From a virus, in the IMG/VR virus record IMGVR_UViG_3300030385_002649, positions 306,805-370,804 of that record: 64,000 nucleotides of DNA, one strand, 5' to 3'. The notes under the pieces were generated by a model, which saw only the letters and a list, made by a program, of their open reading frames with translations, had not been told where the DNA came from and searched no databases. The first letter of the stretch is position 1. Every line of letters starts with the position of its first letter. Of this stretch, positions 61,333 through 64,000 are shown piece by piece. A program made the translations under genes and the position numbers.

Positions 61333-62292
61333 ATGTCAACGCGACGATTTAGAGTGAAGGACTCGTGGGGGCCAGCTACGGCTGACCGAAAAGAGTTAGC
61401 TCAGGTGCCCGGCATGTACGCCGGGCACACCCTAACGGGCCACGCTTTGTCGGCTAGTGGCAAATCGGTGTGGACTAAGATTGTTGGCGAATCTTGCCGG
61501 ATTCCCGTCGAGTTTGTCGAGTGGGTTCAGGGTGGCACTCTGCTACCGTTAAGCTTTGTCAAGGCAAACGCCGCTATGGGACCTGGGCGCAGCTTGGATA
61601 GCATCGAAGTGGGGGACTATCTTAAATTCTCCATCGACGATGGCAATAGCTGGACCCGTCGGATCACGTCGATTGGCGTGAAGGCTGATGACACCAAGTT
61701 TCTTAGCTTGTACAATGATGACACTGGTTCCTCGTTCTGTGTCCCGGTCAATTTCTTCAGCCAGTGTCTTCACATGTGTGAGGTCTTTAGTGAACAGGAA
61801 TTCCGTTCCTTGAACGATCCTGTCGTTATTGCTCTTAACGCGAAGATCACTAAGCTTGAGCGTTCTGTGGTTCAACACCAACAGGCGTGTGGCACTTGGA
61901 AGGAAGAACTCCGCAAAGCCATCGTCACATCGAAGCATTTCCAAGACGGCAACAACATTCTTCACCGGGCTAATGTGAAGTTTAAGCAGCGTATTGCTGA
62001 GCTTTACATTCTTCACCGGGCTAATGTGAAGTTTAAGCAGCGTATTGCTGAGCTTGAGCTTCTTGACCAGGGCTTCGGTGAGTGCTCGGTGAGTGCTCCG
62101 GTTGCTGTGGCGCCTGCTGTTCCGGTGATGACGGTCGCTCTTGCCTCTGTGCAAGCTTCGGTTCCGATTCGTGCTGAGTCTGCGAAGGAGAACATTGCTG
62201 TTGCTTCTTTCAAGGCTACGGCTTTTCAGACTATTGTTCGCTGGGGTGCCGTTGTGGCCCTTGGCATTGGCGCTCTAGTAGCGTTCGCTTAA
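61333..62292 (+). CDS. Coiled-coil protein with C-terminal membrane anchor, 319 aa
   Basis: AAAGGAG upstream. N-terminal 150 residues contain beta-rich sequence (DYLKFSIDDGNSWTRRITSI), then a coiled coil with an exact 48-nt (16-aa, ILHRANVKFKQRIAEL) tandem duplication, an Ala/Val/Pro linker and a C-terminal membrane span after QTIVRWG. Same plan as the 200-aa gene at 45621. Confidence 0.75.
   Translation: MSTRRFRVKDSWGPATADRKELAQVPGMYAGHTLTGHALSASGKSVWTKIVGESCRIPVEFVEWVQGGTLLPLSFVKANAAMGPGRSLDSIEVGDYLKFSIDDGNSWTRRITSIGVKADDTKFLSLYNDDTGSSFCVPVNFFSQCLHMCEVFSEQEFRSLNDPVVIALNAKITKLERSVVQHQQACGTWKEELRKAIVTSKHFQDGNNILHRANVKFKQRIAELYILHRANVKFKQRIAELELLDQGFGECSVSAPVAVAPAVPVMTVALASVQASVPIRAESAKENIAVASFKATAFQTIVRWGAVVALGIGALVAFA
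61957..62054 (+). repeat. Exact 48-bp tandem duplication inside the 319-aa gene
   Basis: The DNA encoding ILHRANVKFKQRIAEL is present twice without a base change, separated by one codon (TAC). Recent slippage or unequal exchange, in frame. Confidence 0.85.
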
Positions 62293-62299
62293 CTGGATA

Positions 62300-62327
62300 G
62301 AGGGCACAGCCAAGTGGTTGTGTCCTC
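62300..62327 (+). repeat. AGCCAAGTGG hairpin between genes
   Basis: GAGGGCACA pairs with TGTGTCCTC (nine pairs, one G-U) leaving GCCAAGTGGT as the loop. It lies between the 319-aa gene and SFSxDDL protein C; no U-tract follows. Confidence 0.65.
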
Positions 62328-62352
62328 GTCCTCAACTCCATCTGGAGGTTTC

Positions 62353-62772
62353 ATGACTGTTTTGGGATTCATCAAGATCAACAAGAAGACTCAAGGGCAC
62401 GCTGATGTTCTCACTAAGCTGGGCTACACTGTTAACAGTGACGTTCAGCCGGAGCACTTGGTCGTCGAGTGCACTGGATTCGTTGTCCAGGAAATCGACC
62501 TGACCGATCACGCCGCAGCGCTTGACAGCATCAAGGGCTGGATCAAGGAGAAGAAGCTCATCTCCTACAAGAGTAGCTTCAAGGCCAAGAAGAAGGACGG
62601 CAACATCACTGTCCTTCCCGGTGTGCACGGTGCTCGTTACCTGAACCAAGTGGTTCCTGGTATGAGCGCTCTGGTTGCTAAGGAGGATGAGCCCGCCGTT
62701 CTGGCTCAGGCTTCGTTCTCCATGGACGACCTCATTGATGCTGAAGTTGAGGACGATTCCGATTCGGAGTAG
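62353..62772 (+). CDS. SFSxDDL-tail protein C, 139 aa
   Basis: GGAGG 5 nt before the ATG at 62353. Closest to protein B: KLGYTVNSDVQPEHLVVECT, KKLISYKSSFKAKKK, RYLNQVVPGMSALVAK and tail ASFSMDDLIDAEVEDD. GC-rich regular codons. Confidence 0.8.
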   Translation: MTVLGFIKINKKTQGHADVLTKLGYTVNSDVQPEHLVVECTGFVVQEIDLTDHAAALDSIKGWIKEKKLISYKSSFKAKKKDGNITVLPGVHGARYLNQVVPGMSALVAKEDEPAVLAQASFSMDDLIDAEVEDDSDSE

Positions 62773-62833
62773 CCCTCACGTCCTGGGCATGACCTTAAAC
62801 TGCCTTCCCAACCAACAATTTTCGGAGGTGTGA

Positions 62834-63643
62834 ATGTACATCAATATTGAATCAGATGGAAAACCGGTCGCGTCAATTCTTGACCTTTATATCATGGACC
62901 GTTCGTTCTCACTTGGCGGGGTTTTAACAAGCCAAGCGAGAAAAGACCGAGAAGAACAAGGGGTTAGAGCAGGCTTCTGGTTTTCCAAGCTGGAAAATCA
63001 ACACCTTGAACTGCCGTACGAGGTCTGGATCACTCGTCATGAAAACCAGACTCAACTGCTAGTCGGTCTTTTCTCGACGCCTGTTTTGGCTCATATTTTC
63101 TCTGAGATCATTGAGCCTTCGACCAAGATTGGTCAGGACATTGGTGTCGCATCGATCAGGCTCGAAGAGGCAAAGTTTGGCATCTGGGGCTATCCTTCCT
63201 TACAATTGGCGGATGATCTCAGAGGGCTCCCCTTCCGGGATGATGGGCCCATTTCTTTCGACGAAAGTCCTAACCCTAAGGAGGTCACCGTGAGTGACGA
63301 CATGAGTAATTCTATGGATAGCGGCCAATTAGCTGCTGATCCTCAACTCGCCGCTATGGCTAGTCTGGTCTCCCAGACTAACCAGTTCGACGTTCAGATG
63401 CATGCAATTAACGCTCAGTACGAGGGCCAAATGCATGCAGTTGGTGCCCAGCAAGAGATGTATCGGAAGAATGCTCAGTTGCATCTTTCGCATGCGATGT
63501 TGAGCCGAGATTCAGCGGTTGCCCATATCTCTTCTGAAGAGAAGACTATCATTTCCGAGCTTCGGCACGGGACTGGTCGTCTCTTTTTGAAGTGTGCTTC
63601 CGCCTCAGGAGTTATCCTGGGCGCGATTTATCTTCTCGTCTAG
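62834..63643 (+). CDS. C-terminally anchored protein, 269 aa
   Basis: GGAGG upstream. N-terminal soluble domain (GFWFSKLENQHLELPYEVWI), acidic middle, short repeats around QMHAINAQYEGQMHAVGAQ, and a C-terminal membrane segment (ASGVILGAIYLLV). Shares overall plan with the 45621 and 61333 products. Confidence 0.72.
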   Translation: MYINIESDGKPVASILDLYIMDRSFSLGGVLTSQARKDREEQGVRAGFWFSKLENQHLELPYEVWITRHENQTQLLVGLFSTPVLAHIFSEIIEPSTKIGQDIGVASIRLEEAKFGIWGYPSLQLADDLRGLPFRDDGPISFDESPNPKEVTVSDDMSNSMDSGQLAADPQLAAMASLVSQTNQFDVQMHAINAQYEGQMHAVGAQQEMYRKNAQLHLSHAMLSRDSAVAHISSEEKTIISELRHGTGRLFLKCASASGVILGAIYLLV

Positions 63644-63697
63644 GCGTTCCGTCCCGGGCATGACTTTAAACTGCCCATCCCCTTAAAGGAGGGTGAT

Positions 63698-64000
63698 ATG
63701 GAAGACGACGACGACGACGACGACGACTATTATTATTCGTGCGGTGATTGCGGTCATGAAGACTGCATATGTGGTGACGAAGCCGACGAAGCCGACGAAG
63801 CCGACGAAGCCGACGAAGCCGACGAAGCCGACGAAGCCAACGAAGCCAACGAAGCCAACGAAGCCAACGAAGCCAACGAAGCCATTCAAGGAAATGGATG
63901 TAACTGTTCTAGTTGTATTCGACGGCGGGAAGTGTTGGCTGACGAAACAGCAGAAGCTGACGAAACAGCAGAAGCTGACGAAACAGCAGAAGCTGACGAA
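63698..64000 (+). CDS. Acidic tandem-repeat protein, first 101 aa (cut by window edge)
   Basis: AAGGAGG lies 7 nt before the ATG. Eight Asp, three Tyr, a CGDCGHEDCICG cluster, then seven D-E-A and five N-E-A units encoded by a 9-nt repeat, a second CNCSSC cluster, and a hexapeptide repeat (A-D-E-T-A-E) running off the window. Highly acidic, with Cys clusters that may bind metal. Repeat tracts like these change length easily. Confidence 0.75.
   Translation, partial: MEDDDDDDDDYYYSCGDCGHEDCICGDEADEADEADEADEADEADEANEANEANEANEANEAIQGNGCNCSSCIRRREVLADETAEADETAEADETAEADE
63782..63881 (+). repeat. 9-bp tandem repeat, about 11-12 units
   Basis: GCCGACGAA units followed by GCCAACGAA units, in frame within the acidic repeat gene. 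A single D-to-N change separates the two blocks, showing stepwise expansion. A separate 18-bp repeat starts near 63941. Confidence 0.9.

Noticed and set aside
41571-64000. Prophage or plasmid junction at the composition change
   Set aside because: Gene style (coupled small phage genes, tRNAs, UUCG hairpins) is continuous across it; the shift looks like strand and arm bias within one genome, and a shared fragment links the arms.

Overview
The window looks like part of the genome of a large tailed dsDNA bacteriophage, probably a jumbo phage. Coding is very dense, with many 1-8 nt start/stop overlaps (ATGA, GTGA, TAATG) and bacterial ribosome-binding sites. Giant proteins of unknown function sit next to virion-like proteins. 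Host-like metabolic enzymes (thymidylate synthase, peptide deformylase, GDP-fucose synthase, nucleoside deoxyribosyltransferase-like, macro-domain and HDAC-like amidohydrolase) are scattered among unknown genes, and there are two tRNA genes. I see no terminase, polymerase or major capsid gene, so neither the phage group nor the host can be named.

Layout. (1) 1-25.5 kb, mostly minus strand: a cut-off large gene, a 1575-aa protein, a secreted vWA protein, a 1309-aa HNH-containing protein on the plus strand, virion-like genes, then nucleotide, sugar and translation enzymes and small unknown genes. (2) 25.5-38.1 kb, minus strand: more than 50 short head-to-tail ORFs, most descended from one family with an N-terminal Cys/His motif (C-R-C-G-H-x4-H ... 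C-x-C) and a C-terminal W-[YF]-S-x2-[IL] motif. Members range from intact to truncated, frameshifted, nonsense-mutated, doubled or fused. A metallopeptidase-like gene and an HDAC-like gene lie inside the array. (3) 38.5-41.5 kb: a divergent switch with a GC-rich structured spacer, short repeats, and an 840-bp block whose plus strand is almost all G and T. (4) 41.5-64 kb, plus strand and more GC-rich: about 55 small genes, tRNA-Arg(UCU), tRNA-Lys(UUU), UUCG hairpins, many single-membrane-span peptides of 25-55 aa, several duplicated gene sets, and 17 copies of AGCCAAGTGG or a one-base variant, several of them displayed in the loop of a hairpin.

How it works together. The left arm reads like late or structural genes plus auxiliary enzymes. 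The array and the right arm look like accessory loci turning over quickly by tandem duplication and decay, of the kind often devoted to host takeover or counter-defence; that role is inference. The CRCGH-WYS array is the best candidate for an undescribed system. The repeated loop motif and a P-loop kinase-like protein with its motifs in an unusual order come next.
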